This document shows positions 31,615-44,195 of a DNA stretch of 64,000 nucleotides, one piece after another; the stretch's first letter is position 1; each line of letters begins with the position of its first letter. Both the position numbers and the translations under genes were made by a program. The stretch comes from Begonia masoniana. Its lineage: Eukaryota > Streptophyta > Magnoliopsida > Cucurbitales > Begoniaceae. The stretch spans positions 31,762,433-31,826,432 of the forward strand of contig CM039508.1 in NCBI GenBank assembly GCA_022432975.1, given 5' to 3'. The notes under the pieces were generated by a model that had not been told where the DNA came from, searched no databases, and saw only the letters and a list, made by a program, of their open reading frames with translations.

Positions 31615-31763
31615 TGTAACGCCCCCGAACCCGCCCAGGCTCGGTGCACTACTTTGCATAACAATCTCACGTTTAAAACGACGTTTAAAATAGTTTTTGA
31701 TAAAATTTTGACTCAATTTTTGAGTTTTTCGAACCCTCAAAATTTGGTGGAAAATGTGCCCAA

Positions 31764-33341
31764 AATACGTGCAAAACGTGTCAGAAAAGATCCGGTTAAA
31801 ATATAGTAGAAATAGGAAAATTTAAAAAAATTAAATTAAATTCTTCATGCTGAGGGCCACGCACGCGCGTCACGCGCGCAGCAGCGCACAGCGTGTACTA
31901 CTCCACCCGCGCTGGTGCCGATCGATCGGCACCCTCTCGGGTGCGCGATCACGGCACAGTAACCTGTGCCGATCGATCGGCGTTGGGAGCTGCGCGCACC
32001 TGTAGCGGTGCCCAACTGCGCCCTGCGCGCTCTTCCTCGGCCACCAGCGCCCATTCCACACTTTTCTCTATTTTTCTTCAAACCACACATCATCAAAACA
32101 CCCAAAAATTTTCCAAAACTTTCCCAACATCCCTGATTCCTTGACACGTAAATTTCTTGAAAAACCGACTCCAAAACGTCAACGGAAACATACAACTAGT
32201 GAAACCCTACGTTATATGTTTTATAAGAAAACGAGCAGCATAACCGCTAAGTTTTCTAAATACCCAAAAATTTGAAAATCAAACACTTTATACAGCATTT
32301 ATAACCAAAACTTTGATCCAAAAGAGTTGTAAAAATGTCACATTTACACGAATAAAATCCAACACACTAACAAATACCAAATCCCACAAAACTCCCCGAA
32401 GAACTGGCCGAGACGCCCTGACAAGTACCCGCACCGGCATGCCTCGTGCGTCGCAAAATGCTTCCTAGTCCTGGGCCCCCTTATCAAGCTCACCTGTAAC
32501 TATATCGTCCCCTACACCAGAACACACACACAAGTAACTAAACTAGCAATAATACGTGCAAAACGTGTCAGAAAAGATCCGGTTAAAATATAGTAGAAAT
32601 AGGAAAATTTAAAAAAATTAAATTAAATTCTTCATGCTGAGGGCCACGCACGCGCGTCACGCGCGCAGCAGCGCACAGCGTGTACTACTCCACCCGCGCT
32701 GGTGCCGATCGATCGGCACCCTCTCGGGTGCGCGATCACGGCACAGTAACCTGTGCCGATCGATCGGCGTTGGGAGCTGCGCGCACCTGTAGCGGTGCCC
32801 AACTGCGCCCTGCGCGCTCTTCCTCGGCCACCAGCGCCCATTCCACACTTTTCTCTATTTTTCTTCAAACCACACATCATCAAAACACCCAAAAATTTTC
32901 CAAAACTTTCCCAACATCCCTGATTCCTTGACACGTAAATTTCTTGAAAAACCGACTCCAAAACGTCAACGGAAACATACAACTAGTGAAACCCTACGTT
33001 ATATGTTTTATAAAGAAAACGAGCAGCATAACCGCTAAGTTTTCTAAATACCCAAAAATTTGAAAATCAAACACTTTATACAGCATTTATAACCAAAACT
33101 TTGATCCAAAAGAGTTGTAAAAATGTCAACATTTACACGAATAAAATCCAACACACTAACAAAATACCAAATCCCACAAAACTCCCCGAAGAACATGGCC
33201 GAGACGCCCTGACAAGTACCTGCACCGGCATGCCTCGTGCGTCGCAAAATGCTTCCTAGTCCTGGGCCCCCTTATCAAGCTCACCTGTAACTATATCGTC
33301 ACCTACACCACAGAACACACACACAAGTAAGCTTAAACTTA
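31764..33341. repeat. 787-bp tandem duplication within LTR F
   Basis: 31764-32550 is repeated as 32551-33341. The first about 450 bp of the two copies look identical. Later the copies differ mainly by one- to three-base deletions in the first copy. Contains GTGCCGATCGATCGGC twice per copy. The ORFs in it, identical in both copies, are not convincing genes. Confidence 0.93.
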
Positions 33342-34016
33342 GCAAGTAATGAATAATGAATGCAAACATGCACAATGCACACACACACCACCCTAACACA
33401 TGCGGTTTGTAACGCCCCAAACCCGCCCAGGCTCGGTGCGTCACCTTGCAAACCGATCCAGCGTTTAAAACGACGTTTAAAATAATTTTCCATAAACTTT
33501 AGGACTCGTTTTCGGGTTTTTCGAACCCTCAAAATTTATTGGGAAACGGGCCAAAAATACGTTTAAAATACGTCAGAAAATGTCGGGTTAAAATAATTTG
33601 GAAATAGGAAAATTTTAAAAAAAGAATTTAAAATCAAACGGACGGCATAACGCCTAAAATTTGATAAACCAGAACCTGCAATTTAAAACCAGGAATCAAA
33701 CTAGTTCAAACCCCAAACACTTACAACCATTATCCATCAACACAATTGACTCGCAAACCGTTAATAATTACAAAAACATTTAGAAATGCAATGTACCAAA
33801 ATGTACCAAAACCTATCACAATTTAAACAAGTTAACTCATCAAAACAACTTAGAACACCCACCAACTATCTACATACAAAATGCAACCTCCCACAAACCC
33901 GAGGAAAACAGTAGCCGAGACGCCCCGACAATAGCCTGCACCGGCGCACCTCGTACTCCTCCGACTGCGGCCTATTCCTCGGCTGTCTCATCTATCTCAC
34001 CTGATCTTGTCTTCAC

Positions 34017-35353
34017 CTACACCACAGAACACACACACACACATAAGCTTACGCTTAGCAAGTAATGCACATTAACGACGAGACGTTAAACCCTCTAGTG
34101 CTCCTGCACTTTAACGACGAGGCATTCAACTCCCTAGTGCATACTCTAGCACGTTAACGACGAGACGTTAAACCCTCTAGTGCTGATGCACTTTAACGAC
34201 GAGGCATTCAACTCCCTAGTGCATACTCTAGCACATTAACGACGAGACATTAAACCCTCTAGTGCTCTTGCACTTTAACGACGAGGCATTTAACTCTCTA
34301 GTGCCTACTCTAGCACATTAACGACGAGACGTTAAACCCTCTAGTGCTCTTGCACTTTAACGATGATGCATTTAACTCTCTAGTGCCTACTCTAGCACAT
34401 TAACGACGAGACGTTAAACCCTCTAATGCTCTTGCACTTTAACGATGAGGCATTTAACTCACTAATGCTTTTCTTACACATTTCATGCTTACCATTCACA
34501 TCATGCCCAAACACTAATTTTCGTAGCTTAAACATTACGCATGCAAATCACACCATATTCAATCAAACACCAAACAACAACCAAGAATTTCATCACACAA
34601 CACTCAAACACCAAATAATAACAACCAAGCAATTTATCAAACAATACTGAAACACTAACAATTGCAACCCAGCAATTCATCAAACAATACTCAAACACCA
34701 AACAATACACTAACAAACAATAAATCGTACCGTTCTGTAGTGTAGGCCCGAAGGCGACAAAACACACAATCCATTATTTATCTGAACTCCTGCACGTTTT
34801 TGTTCACTCGGCTAATCCACTCGTCAACCTAACAAACATAGGAAAATAACTTAGCAATAATCTACATCCTAACTAAGTCCAATCAACACAATTTAAACAA
34901 ACTTTAACAACTTAAACCCTAAAATCCGAAATTCCCACAATTTTCACCGTCCGACTTCAAACGGCCATAACTCCCTCATTTTTCATCAGATTTCGACGTG
35001 CCACCCCAATTCGGAAACCTCTACACGTCTACTATCCATTGAAACAGTCAAATGAACCAAATAAATTACTTAGCCAAACCGAAAATGCCAAAGACAGAAT
35101 CGGCCATCAAACGTATAAAATCGGTTTTTTTGTGACATTCACTTCCAATCCATAATCTAACCACTCAAATGACTTAAACCATCGTATCTAAGGATTAATT
35201 GACCAAAAGAGGAAGAAAACCATCAAAGAGCATACAAATTTCGGAATCCCTAACCTAGGGTTTTCAAACTCCCACCAAACTCACTCAAACTACCCTTAAA
35301 ACACAACAAATCAACACCTAAGTATATACAAACCAAAACCCACTTATTTTTAC
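34017..35353 (-). promoter_or_regulatory. Leader exon-intron module, LTR E
   Basis: Element sense: donor TTCAAG|GTAAA (exon lower edge 35354), acceptor TTGTTAG (exon 2 34782-34828, 47 nt), donor changed to AT, hairpin GCCTTCGGGC about 26 nt later (34746-34755), array, second hairpin TAAGC-GTAA-GCTTA (34044-34057), acceptor GTAG|GTGAAG at 34017. Confidence 0.55.
34064..34470. repeat. Tandem array, 43-bp units with alternating variants, LTR E
   Basis: Units of TTAACGACGAGACGTTAAAC plus CCTCTAGTGCTC alternate with TTTAACGACGAGGCATTCAAC versions, giving an approximately 86-bp higher-order repeat of about five copies. Lies inside putative intron 2. Confidence 0.9.
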
Positions 35354-36379
35354 CTTGAATCTTTGCAAACCCTAGGTGTGGAGAAGGAGAGAAGATGCTG
35401 CCATGGGGGAAGAGAATTCGTGGGAGGGTGAAGGGGAGAAGAAGCACAAATCACCTTTTAACCTCACTTACTTTCCACTTTTCAATATTTACCACCAAGC
35501 TTCCAAAATTACAAATTAACCCACCCCTTTTCCTTTCTCTTTTTCCTTCCAACGTGATTGCTTCTTTAATCACTTCTTACATGTATGTTTTCCAAGTTTT
35601 CTATTGGTCCACTTGTACTTTGACTTTTCTATTGAATTTTAAACTCTTACTTTTTCAAAACCTAACATTTCAACCATTCACTTTTTAAATTTGATAATAA
35701 AACAAACCACCCTTTCACTCCATAAATTCCAACGTGATTCATCTTCCAAATCACCACCTTTTTTTTCTTTAAATAAATTTCTAACAATTTCCAATTGGTT
35801 GATATGCATAGTTGACTTTTCAAACCTTTTGGTTTGAATTGTCAAACCACATTTTTTTCCCTCTCTCTTCCACTTCAATGCGCAACCTTAAATTAAACTC
35901 TCCTAACACGTAAAATCGTAGGCTACACACGTAATAGAAATTTCTCGGGTGTTACACGGTTTCTACTCACTCTGTTATTGTCTTACTTGTGACAACCCCA
36001 ACCCGGTCAGGGCCGCCCCGGCCTAACCATGACGTAATCTTAACTTTAAACCCTCGAATAGTTCACGTAAAAAAAAAATTTTCTTTTTCTTCTTTCATTG
36101 TATTTTTCATTCGTTCATAGTTTCATTCATCATTTGTCCATTCATTTTCTTTCGTTTCGCTCGTTAGAGAACGGACTCGGGCATTACAATCCATATCTAT
36201 CGACATTTGGCTCTAACTTAAACGTACCCAAAATGACTCGTCTAAGGTTTCAATCCTTTACCCTCATTTGTTTAGAGACAATTAACCTCTTTCGGCGGAA
36301 GACTACTGTGCGTGGAAGACTCGTTACAAGATAAATTAACCAAAATCTCAAGTTTAATACTATAAAAAGCACTCTGGTT

Positions 36380-36600
36380 GACCCCCAGAGCTTTCGGTCG
36401 ACACTTAATAATAGTGGTCGACCCCTAAAAAGGTTCTGGTTTTTGGTTGTACTGAAACCGGTCGACACCTTGCAATAGCGGTCGACCCTTAAAAAAATAG
36501 TTTTGCTCTCGGGTTGCATTCTTTTATAAGTTCGGTCGATACCTTGCAATAGCGGTCGACCTCTAGTCTAAGTGGTCGACCCTTCAAAAACAGTTTTTAC
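36380..36600. repeat. GGTCGAC(C/A) motif array in LTR D
   Basis: Seven or eight copies of CGGTCGACACC, TGGTCGACCC or GCGGTCGACC. The motif is identical in core to the SIRE-1 U3 array although the LTR is gypsy-type. Confidence 0.85.
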
Positions 36601-37261
36601 ATTTTGTACATAATCAAAACCTCCAATCACTTCCAAACTTAACCAACTCTACCTATTCGATATCATTTCCATCACCATCCATAAACCGAACATTCAAGCT
36701 CATCAAATCTCGACACAAAACACCCATTTCGATTTAAAATCGCAAACCTACTTCCAAATCACCAAAACTCATCCAAAACTCTATTCTATTTCATCAAAAT
36801 ATTAACAAACATCAACATTCATTAAAATGCACATCAAACATCTTCCAAATCACCAAAACTCATCCAAAACTCTATTCTATTTCATCAAAATATTAACAAA
36901 CATCAACATTAATCAAAATGCACATCAAACATCAATATCCTATCTATTTCATCAACAGCCGTCCATACATAGCGAAAGCTATCAAAATCATCAAAACATT
37001 GGTTTATAATCTATCCAATATACATAACTTCAAACCAATATTCAATACGAAATTTCCAACATATTAAACTTCTACTTACACCCTAAAATCCTTCAAACAT
37101 CTAATGTTCATCTAACTTACATCTAATTACCACAAAATGACTCGGAGCACACCCACGGATCATCACGCCTAACCAAAACACCTCCCGTTGCCAGGAGCTC
37201 CGTCCATCGACCAACTATGCCTAATCATCAGGAGGAAGTTCCTCATCTTCGTTATCGTCAC

Positions 37262-38241
37262 CTACATCATACAATAAACACATTAAGCCTAATGCTTAGT
37301 AAAGAGGTGCACTAAAACATGAGTATACATAATGCATGGTTTTTCAAAACATGTACGTTTTTCGTTTATTCACTTTACATAACATATACATAAATATATC
37401 TTTAGGCATGAGTAGGCACAGGCACCACCCCGTCTACCCTGTAGACCAACCACTTGCCCTGAGTTGCCATTGCATATTATCGTGCCCTGAGTTGCCATTG
37501 ACGTGCCCTGTGCCCTACTCATCCTCCAACTTCACTTAACATTATATACTTTACTTCATTTACTTGAAAACATGTATATAAGAACATTTCATTAAATCTT
37601 AAAAGAAAAGACATGATGCATGAAGAGAGGGCTCCAACAATCATCCAAACATTCATAACGTACATAAACGAGCCTAACCAACCACTAATAGGAAACGTCC
37701 TAGTTTACCCGACTCCTTAGAACCCCGAAATCATGAAAACATCATTAACACTTTTAATTCCTAACAACGATATGACGTAGGGCCATAAGGGCCGGAAACC
37801 TAACACCACTTACCTGGAGTTTTAGCTATGTCGAGCACCATCCTTTGAGAGCTTAAGTTACCTAAGGCATTTTCATAACATATCATTAGTATCAACTCTA
37901 AATTGCGTCAATTTCAAAACTAAACGAAAACCCGAGCTAAGACAATTTTTTCTAAAACTCATATTCACTTCTTTCGGACATTTCATCGAGCATTACACGC
38001 TCATGAGTTTCAAAACTCCATTAATGGCTTCCAACAACCTTCCAATAACTAAAATCAACCCAAACCATCAACCTAACACTATAAATTCATCTAATCTACC
38101 AAAATAACCACCAATGTATCATTAATGGGCATAAAATCATTATCCTATCGATTTCTCATAAATCCAGAGATTTTACTCAAAATCCTAAACCAAAAATCCA
38201 CTCTAAACAACTATTAAACACACACAATGAATAGAGCTTAC
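37262..38241 (-). promoter_or_regulatory. Leader exon-intron module, LTR D
   Basis: Element sense: pyrimidine-rich exon 1 ends CTCTAG|GTAAG (edge 38242), acceptor CCTTAG, exon 2 37814-37861 (48 nt) ending CTCCAG|GTAAGTGG, hairpin GGCCCTTATGGCC (37781-37793) 20 nt on, second hairpin TAAGC-ATTAG-GCTTA (37284-37298), acceptor GATGTAG|GTG at 37262. Confidence 0.6.
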
Positions 38242-38673
38242 CTAGAGTATCGATGTAGGGAAGAAAACTCGAAGGAAAATCACCGGAAAAGAGGAGAAAG
38301 CTTGGAGGAAGAGAAGTGTAGAGGAGATGGAGAGAAATCGCCAAAGAGAGCTTCACATTGGAGAGGAGGGAAATGAGAAGAAATGGAAGTGTTTTAGGTT
38401 TAATAACAATTTTGACTTCAAAATTATTTAAATACCCTTTGTAAATTTCTTTGTTTAACTTCCTTATTTTGTCTATCGATTTGGTTTCTCCAAAATTTTC
38501 TTATTTCTCCAAATATTCTAATTTATTCCTAGGGTTCTAACAAAACTTCTCATTCGCCAATCGGGCTTAATTTACTATTTCTACGAATTAAAACACTATA
38601 AGGCTTAAAATTTAAGACTCAGAAATCTATAACTCGAAACCCACAAACTGTATTTTCTAGGCGTTACATTACT

Positions 38674-39813
38674 CATGCAATGCTAGCACGTTAACGACGA
38701 GGCGTTCAACTCTCTAGTGCATGCTCTAGCACGTTAACGACGAGGCGTTCAACTCTCTAGTGCATGCTCTAGCACGTTAACGACGAGGCGTTCAACTCTC
38801 TAGTGCATGCTCTAGCACGTTAACGACGAGGCGTTCAACTCTCTAGTGCATGCTCTAGCACGTTAACGACGAGGCGTTCAACTCTCTAGTGCATGCTCTA
38901 GCACGTTAACGACGAGGCGTTCAACTCTCTAGTGCATGCTCTAGCACGTTAACGACGAGGCGTTCAACTCTCTAGTGCATGCTCTAGCACGTTAACGACG
39001 AGGCGTTCAACTCTCTAGTGCATGCTCTAGCACGTTAACGACGAGGCGTTCAACTCTCTAGTGCATGCTCTAGCACGTTAACGACGAGGCGTTCAACTCT
39101 CTAGTGCATGCTCTAGCACGTTAACGACGAGGCGTTCAACTCTCTAGTGCATGCTCTAGCACGTTAACGACGAGGCGTTCAACTCTCTAGTGCATGCTCT
39201 AGCACGTTAACGACGAGACGTTAAACCCTCTAGTGCTCCTCTTGCACGTTAACGTCAAGGCGTTCAACTCTCTAGTGCATGCTCTAGCACGTTAACGACG
39301 AGACGTTAAACCCTCTAGTGCTCCTCTTGCACGTTAACGTCAAGGCGTTCAACTCTCTAGTGCATGCTCTAGCACGTTAACGACGAGGCGTTCAACTCTC
39401 TAGTGCATGCTCTAGCACGTTAACGACGAGGCGTTCAACTCTCTAGTGCATGCTCTAGCACGTTAACGACGAGGCGTTCAACTCTCTAGTGCATGCTCTA
39501 GCACGTTAACGACGAGGCGTTCAACTCTCTAGTGCATGCTCTAGCACGTTAACGACGAGACGTTAAACCCTCTAGTGCTCCTCTTGCACGTTAACGTCAA
39601 GGCGTTCAACTCTCTAGTGCATGCTCTAGCACGTTAACGACGAGGCGTTAAACCCTCTAGTGCTCCTCTTGTACATTAACGACGAGGCATTCAACCCTCT
39701 AGTGCTCACTCTTACATCAGGCATTGTCTTACACATGCACGTTAACGACGAGGCGTTAAACCTTCTAGTGCTCCTCTTGCACGTTAATGTCGAGGCGTTC
39801 AACTCTCTAGTGC
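38674..39813. repeat. 43-bp tandem array, about 26 copies, LTR F
   Basis: Unit TAGCACGTTAACGACGAGG plus CGTTCAACTCTCTAGTGCATGCTC. The first dozen copies are essentially identical. Later copies alternate with a CTCCTCTTGCACGTTAACGTC variant. Each unit holds the palindrome CGTTAACG. Low-level copies continue at 54150-54225 after the Tekay insertion. Confidence 0.96.
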
Positions 39814-41401
39814 TGTAACACCCGGATTTTTTGGGCTATGGATTTTATTTATGGGTCTCCAATTTTGCCATTTAGTGTCTTTAATTCGTAGAATTAGTAA
39901 GTTATGCCCGTTTTTCGAGCGAGAAATTTTATTGGAGCCCCAAAGATTTATGAGAAATTTTTGTGAGATTTAATTGTTTTAGTGAAAACCAAACTATAGG
40001 TTAATTATTAGGATTGAATAAAATAATATTAGGAAGGACATTATGGTAAATTTTTTGGCAAAAAAGTAATTAAAAACTTAAATCCTTCAATTTCCCCTCA
40101 TTTCTCTCGGCTCCCTTTCCCTGGCGGCGGCTCCCTCACCCTTCCTTCAATGTCTCTCCCTCCCACGAGCCACAATCTACCTCCTAGCCGATTCTTCCTC
40201 CGTTTTCTTCAGGATTCAAGCTCTAGGTAAGATTCTAATCTTTGGAAAGGTTTAGTTTCGTTTTAGGGATGACTATTTATTATAATTTCAATTAGAGTTG
40301 TTGGGAGTTGTAGGTTTTGTTAGAAATCATTTAGATATCAAATTTATGGCTTGGTTCTAGTGTAGTATTAGTTATTGTTGATTGATTCATAGAATTTTGG
40401 TAGTTGGGAGGAGTAAATGCTATTAATGGTAGGTTAGTTTAGTTATGTATACCAAGTGTTCGATAAAATGCCCGAATAGATTAAGTTGGATTTCTAGTAA
40501 ACTTCTTTAGCTAGGGTTATGCTAGTTTTGAATTTAGATTATTTAGGGTTGATGTTAACATTGAAATATAAAATGTCTTAGGTGAAAAGGGCATAAGGTG
40601 AAGACACGACGTTGCTAAGGAGCCCAGGTAAGTGAGTGTGTTAGGATTTCCGGCCACTAGGGCCCACGTCACAAGGGTACTAAGGAGATTTGTTTGGGTG
40701 ATTGTTTGATGATTATGACTTGTCATGTGCTATGTTATGATACGCGATGTATTGTTCGTTCTTATAGTATGTCATTCCTCGATGTATCCATATCCATGCA
40801 TCATGTGCACGTTTTATATGACCAAGATAAGAATATGAAATGTATATATAAGTATGATTAAGTGTGGAACGGGGTGAATTGGCCACGATTATGTTCTTAA
40901 GATTTTAGTACGATTCTCGAATCCTCTAGCTGGTGGGGGCCGGACTGGCAGGAAGACTCGCGGATCCCTCCCGCTGGTGGGGGCCGGGTTGGTACTGCAC
41001 GATCAGTTCGCGGATCCCGCCGCTGGTGTGGGCCAGACTGATTGTTACAAATATTGTCCGTTGGGACCACGATTATGATTCCCTTGCCCTTTCTTCCCGT
41101 GTCCTCCCTTAATTCATGCCAAGTAAATGACGAATAAGAATATGACCACGAACACGAACACGTTTATATGAAGCATGTATTCATGAGCATCTGTATATGT
41201 ATGTTGCACTCTTTACTAAGCATTAGGCTTATAGTTTGAACCTTATGATGTTGGTGACGAATTGGAAGGTGAGAATGTCGATCCAAGTGATAATGTCTAA
41301 GAAGGTTGCTGGATGGTACTCATGGTAGGGTGTTGTGGCTGGGCGGCGATTGACCCGTGGTTGGTGCTCCTAGCAAGATTGGTAAAATTTTACGTTATAG
41401 G
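39814..41401 (+). repeat. Tekay 5' LTR, first part
   Basis: TGTAACACCCGGATTTTTTG start; collinear with 51896-53475. Interrupted at ATAGG by solo LTR B and continuing at 44196. Includes intron-2 repeats of the phrase CTGGTGGGGGCCGG with CTCGCGGATCC at 40925-41040. Confidence 0.92.
40227..41256 (+). promoter_or_regulatory. Leader exon-intron module, Tekay 5' LTR
   Basis: Donor CTCTAG|GTAAG at 40226/40227, acceptor GTCTTAG, exon 2 40582-40627 (46 nt) ending GCCCAG|GTAAGTG, hairpin GGCCACTAGGGCC (40652-40664) 24 nt on, second hairpin TAAGC-ATTAG-GCTTA (41217-41231), acceptor position changed to GTTG|GTGACG near 41256 (GTAG in the right LTR). Confidence 0.6.
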
Positions 41402-41781
41402 TGTAACACCCGGCATTTTTTTTGCCATGTAATAGTTCTCCCGGATCATTTAAACGGGATTAATATTATATTAATGCAAATGAATGTTTTGGTTGGATTG
41501 TTGGAATAATTAGTGGAGAACTAAACTAATGTGTAACTAAATCAAAACACTTAGTTGAAATGCATGGAAGGGCAAATTTGAAAGTAATTAAGGTAGGTGG
41601 AAGTGAGCAAATGGTTGAATGACATCTGGCGACTTGATGATGAAGCTAAGTTCTTCCTCCTACGTGAAACCCTCACTTCTCATCTGTTTCTTCCCACTGC
41701 TCTTTGTTCTCTCTTACTGGCGATTTTGACAAAGCACCAACACTTTGTTTCCTCGTTTTTCTTCTGTTTCCTTCAACCAAG

Positions 41782-42566
41782 GTAATCATCTACGGAAGTT
41801 ATTGATTTTGGACAAGATTAATGCGAGTTTTCACTGGGGTTTAGGGTTATTATTTCTGCGAAAACTCACTGTTTTGGATGAAAATACGTTAGTGTGTTTT
41901 CCTAAAGAGTTGAAATGAGCTTGCTGCATATTCTACAAGTTATTTGTTAACATTTGCAGCTTGTTTAATTTCACTACATTGCAGCAAACAGGTTCGAGCA
42001 TTTTCGAGACTTTCCAGCTAACTGCATCGAGGAAAACAGGTAAGTTCATAACTGTAGGTTGGCCCTTAAGGCCCTACATCACGGAGGTACTAGGTTTCCT
42101 GTTCCGTCAGGTTGTTTTGGGTAGAAAGGTTATAGTCTATGTTTCTGAAATGTCTGGCTTCGGTTTACCTTCTGTTGTCTTATTTCTGCTGTCTGCCTGT
42201 TTAAGTTCAAGCACCGTGCATGCATACACGTTTTCTCTGAAAGACATGCAAATGTTTTCTGTACACTGTTTGAAACTAAATAAGATAAAATTCGACTGAA
42301 ATGTACCAGGTTAAGTGCGAGACGGGGACTGGCCCCAGAACTGTTTACTGTACTGTTTCCCTGAATGTGCCTGATAGTGCACCCTCTCCCTCCCCCACTG
42401 TTTGCCAGTTCCCCTATAAGCTCCACTTAATTCTACTGCCACTGTAACTTAATGCTCTGTACTGTCACCGTATTTCTGAAAAACTGCATGCATTGCATTT
42501 TGCATCACTGCATTCTGATTATGTCCTTACTGAGTTTTAGACTCATAGGTGAACTCTCTGATGTAG
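41782..42566 (+). promoter_or_regulatory. Leader exon-intron module, LTR B
   Basis: Donor ACCAAG|GTAAT at 41781/41782, acceptor CATTGCAG, exon 2 41985-42039 (55 nt) ending AAACAG|GTAAGTTC, hairpin GGCCCTTAAGGCC (42061-42073) 21 nt on, second hairpin TGAGT-TTTAG-ACTCA (42531-42545), acceptor GATGTAG|GTAC at 42566. Confidence 0.6.
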
Positions 42567-43309
42567 GTACTGAACCTGAAACCGGGGACCTTGTTCCTCA
42601 AAATGATGATCTGATGTAAATGGTGGATCGAGCTCACAGGGTGGCTGTTGCAGTTAGACATAATTCTGTTCTGAGGTTCAAGTCTTTAAAATATAGTTTA
42701 TATTGTAAAGTTTTATGAAATTCTGGTCTTTGTGTTAAAAGCCCTGTAGAAAACTTCTGCTTTGGGAGTTTCTGTAATTATATGTTATGTTCTGTACTGT
42801 CCCTCGGATTTTGAAACAATGTACAAGTTCTGACGTTTTAGTTTTAGGAACCACTGTATTTGACAGTTAAGTTTATATTCTAAAGTATTCTGAAATTTGT
42901 TTGGAATGTTTCTATTAGTTCACGCATGGATGAATTCTGGTTTTGGAACTGTCCATGTAATTTTATTTCCTTGAACCTGTCAATTTTAAAGTATGTCTTA
43001 TTGACCTTCAAATTTCGAAATGCTGTATAGATTCTGAGTCAAAGTTTTCAAAACTGCTGTATTTGACAGTTGAACTCATGTTCTGAATGTTCCGAAATGT
43101 TTTAGAATATTTTCATGTTTTAAGATTTGCATGGATGGTCTCAAATTTTAGAGTAATCCATGTAGTCTGTTTTTCTTAGATCTGTCATCTGTAAAGTGTG
43201 TTTCAAAATCTTATTTTGAATCGGGTTTTGAAGGTCTGAAACCCTTATGTCTTCTGCTTGATGCTCCCTGCCCGTATGTCTCCCTGTAAAAGTTGTAAAT
43301 TTTGCCTTT

Positions 43310-43850
43310 AAAACTATGTCTTCCGGCTGACGTCATCAAAGTCATCCGCCCAGTGTATTTATGTCTTCCGGCTGATGTCAGCATAAGTCTTCCGCCCAGT
43401 TTAAAACTCCGTCTTCCGGCTGACGTCACCCAAGTCATCCGCTCAGTGTATTTATGTCTTCCGGCTGATGTCAGCATAAGTCTTCCGCCCAGTTTAAAAC
43501 CTCGTCTTCCGGCTGACGTCACCCAAGTCATCCGCCCAGTGTAAATATGTCTTCCGGCTGACGTCATCTCCTCATCCGATCTCAGTTACTGTCTGTGTCT
43601 TCCGCCTGACGTCACTCACCTTCCGGCTGACGTCACCACCTCTTCTGCCCAGTTTTACTCAGCCTCTTCCGCTGAATACTGTTCGTCTTTTGTCGTATCT
43701 GAATCCACCGATAGCTCTAATCTTCCGCCTGACGTCATCTCCGCTTCTGTCTTTGCATTTACATCTTCCGGCTGACGTCATTCAAGTCTTCCGCTGCTCC
43801 TTTAAACTAAGTCTTCCGTTGGTTATTCGCCTAAGTCTTCCGCCAATGTT
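43310..43850. repeat. TGACGTCA (CRE-like) array in LTR B
   Basis: About ten copies of TCTTCCGGCTGACGTCA or TCTTCCGCCTGACGTCA, spaced mostly about 55-65 bp, alternating with TCTTCCGCCCAGT and GGCTGATGTCAGC. TGACGTCA is the palindromic site of plant bZIP (TGA/CRE-type) factors. ORFs across the array on both strands reflect the period only. Confidence 0.92.
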
Positions 43851-44195
43851 TCCTGTTTCCTCCTCCTCCAGTCTTGTGCTAAATTCTGTCCTGTTATCCG
43901 TTATTGAAACCTGTTTTAAATTTCTACACCCGAGAACTCTCTCTCTCCCTGTAAATGTTTTCTGCTACTCACTGTAGTTTCTCTCTCTCTGTAAAGTTAC
44001 GTTTTTAGGGTTTGCGATGACAGTGTATGTTTCCTGTTATTCGATTCTGTTTCTCTGTAAATATTTTAAAAGTATAATGTCCACTGTCTTGACCGATCTG
44101 TTTAAAAAAAAAATAGTCACTGTTTCCCGTTGACTGTTCCGGAGTGACGGCTCCGATCCCGGACTCCGGTCGGGTTCCGGTTTCGGGCTGTCACA

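Larger units (their letters stand above)
33408..35956 (-). mobile_element. Tekay-type solo LTR E
   Basis: 2549 bp, plus-strand TGTAACGCCCCAAACCC to CTCGGGTGTTACA, target duplication CGGTT (33403-33407 and 35957-35961). Same family as F. No PBS, PPT or coding. Holds the 43-bp-type array at 34064-34470 and, on the minus strand, the leader exon signals described separately. Confidence 0.9.
35988..38668 (-). mobile_element. Tekay-type solo LTR D
   Basis: 2681 bp, plus strand TGTGACAACCCCAACCCGG to TAGGCGTTACA, target duplication TTACT (35983-35987 and 38669-38673). A different family from E/F but with the same leader architecture. Contains the GTCGACC-rich stretch at 36370-36600 and an approximately 80-bp duplication (GGCACATCAAACATC phrases, 36778-36930). 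No coding. Confidence 0.9.
41402..44195 (+). mobile_element. Tekay-type solo LTR B
   Basis: 2794 bp, TGTAACACCCGGCATTTT to GGGCTGTCACA, target duplication ATAGG (41397-41401 and 44196-44200). No PBS, PPT or gag-pol. A separate family from its host LTR, with the same leader pattern and a TGACGTCA array. ORFs at 41597-42426 overlap leader exons and look fortuitous. Confidence 0.9.

Noticed and set aside
31845..32982. Two identical 116-aa minus-strand ORFs in the duplicated segment
   Set aside because: Low-complexity Arg/Gly-rich translation of CGATCGATCG and GCGCGC sequence inside a solo LTR. Identity is explained by the tandem duplication; no known domain.
33360..33400. CA-rich microsatellites (also 34025-34042)
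   Set aside because: Short CACACA runs that are part of the LTR intron acceptor region; too short to list as separate repeats.
38674..39813. CRISPR array
   Set aside because: Units are contiguous 43-bp tandem copies with no unique spacers, in a plant LTR; no cas genes.
41597..42299. Host gene with 5'UTR introns at the leader exons of LTR B
   Set aside because: Splice-like sites are convincing, but the region is bounded by LTR ends with an ATAGG duplication, and the same pattern recurs in six other LTR copies. ORFs are short and unconserved.
43211..43567. ORFs with repeated peptides across the TGACGTCA arrays (also 49315-49740)
   Set aside because: Open on both strands because the repeat period is close to a multiple of three. 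No start context and inside solo LTRs.
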